Assembly: GCA_035547695.1 (NCBI GenBank)
Contig: DASZUK010000062.1
Location: 213,179 to 277,178, forward strand
Length of the DNA stretch: 64,000 nucleotides
From: DASZUK01 sp035547695
GTDB lineage: Bacteria; Actinomycetota; Acidimicrobiia; Acidimicrobiales; RAAP-2
Direction: 5' to 3'
Shown: positions 63,851 through 64,000 of the stretch, one piece after another
Layout of the letters: every line of letters begins with the position of its first letter
Numbering within the stretch: position 1 is the stretch's first letter
Notes under the pieces: model-generated
Databases searched by the model: none
The model's input: the letters and a program-made list of their open reading frames with translations, nothing else
Told to the model about the DNA's origin: nothing
Program-made: the position numbers and the translations under genes

Positions 63851-64000
63851 CCGACATCACCGTCGCCCCCCCCGACCGGGAGCCGCTCGACGGCTCGGGC
63901 CCCACCACCGCCCAGGTCCCCGCCGTCCCCACCCGGCCCCCCACCGCACCCCCCGTGCTCATCGGCGGCCCCCCGCCCGGTGCGGCCACCTTGGAGGCCA
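63847..64000 (+). CDS. pstB: Start of a third pst gene, probably PstB (partial)
   Basis: The GTG at 63847 overlaps the pstA stop. Only 51 codons of a Pro/Thr-rich N-tail are in the window, with no Walker motif yet, so the assignment rests on operon order alone. Confidence 0.5.
   Translation, partial: MTDITVAPPDREPLDGSGPTTAQVPAVPTRPPTAPPVLIGGPPPGAATLEA

Noticed and set aside
1..64000. tRNA or rRNA genes
   Set aside because: No cloverleaf-like sequence with CCA-proximal T-arm or rRNA-like conserved block was found in any intergenic gap by eye; a covariance-model scan would be decisive.

Overview
The window is a very GC-rich, densely packed bacterial chromosome segment with many GTG starts and 4-base GTGA/ATGA stop-start overlaps. 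Actinobacterial hallmarks are a WhiB protein, a SigF-type partner-switching module, a WS/DGAT acyltransferase, the DUF3090/SCO1664-type triad and a family 5 uracil-DNA glycosylase. A complete System I cytochrome c maturation operon and a secreted protein built from 42-residue GYWLVAxDGGIFAFGD-type repeats point to the class Acidimicrobiia rather than Streptomyces or mycobacteria; this placement is an inference. I saw no tRNA, rRNA, CRISPR array, insertion sequence or prophage. No intergenic gap exceeds about 300 bases.

Layout. 1-12.9 kb: a fatty-acid desaturase; a SigF module (ATPase, STAS, ATPase, sigma); a VOC/WS-DGAT pair; an esterase; valS and cysS, divergent across 20 bp; a cold-shock protein; an acyl-CoA dehydrogenase; a beheaded HTH remnant. 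12.9-22 kb: a flippase-like membrane protein coupled to a low-molecular-weight phosphatase; a minus-strand cluster of a 33-residue ORF, an NTF2-like protein and a TPR protein; TetR, glycosyltransferase and RAMA-like genes; gmd. 22-30.5 kb: ccdA and ccmABCDEFGHI. 30.5-35.6 kb: an Fe-S block (cysteine desulfurase, SufR-like regulator, Mrp carrier), a PRC-barrel protein and a dGTPase-like protein. 35.7-41.5 kb: DUF3107, two ArsA-like ATPases, a PHP phosphoesterase and a PdtaS-like kinase, facing a WhiB1-like gene. 41.7-47 kb: glycerophosphodiesterase, etfBA, an atypical NYN-domain gene and an O-acyltransferase. 47-54.8 kb: the SCO1664/DUF3090/phosphatase triad, Udg, an FrhB-like protein, an Fpg-like glycosylase, a peroxiredoxin, a DEAD-box helicase and a PIG-L deacetylase. 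54.8-64 kb: a secreted unknown, aconitase, a CHAP-domain repeat protein, small zinc-ribbon and DUF2510 proteins, a TetR regulator and pstC-pstA-(pstB), cut by the window end.

Three genome-wide habits stand out. First, at least thirteen genes have a TANNNT hexamer ending 6-9 bases before the start codon, which implies leaderless transcripts; two divergent pairs even share overlapping -10 boxes. Second, short tandem duplications that include the stop codon recur at gene 3' ends. Third, in-frame G/A/P/R/D-rich minisatellite linkers sit inside many conserved proteins (ValS, CysS, Mrp, the SufR-like regulator, ArsA-like, Fpg-like, the sensor kinase, CcmI).

The most coherent regulatory stories are a perfect 15-bp palindrome between the SufR-like and mrp genes, overlapping back-to-back -10 boxes, and an exact TGTGA-N6-TCACA CRP-type site upstream of the WhiB1-like gene. 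The best candidate for an undescribed small system is the 33-residue ORF/NTF2/TPR cluster, with an 8-bp inverted repeat over its putative -35.
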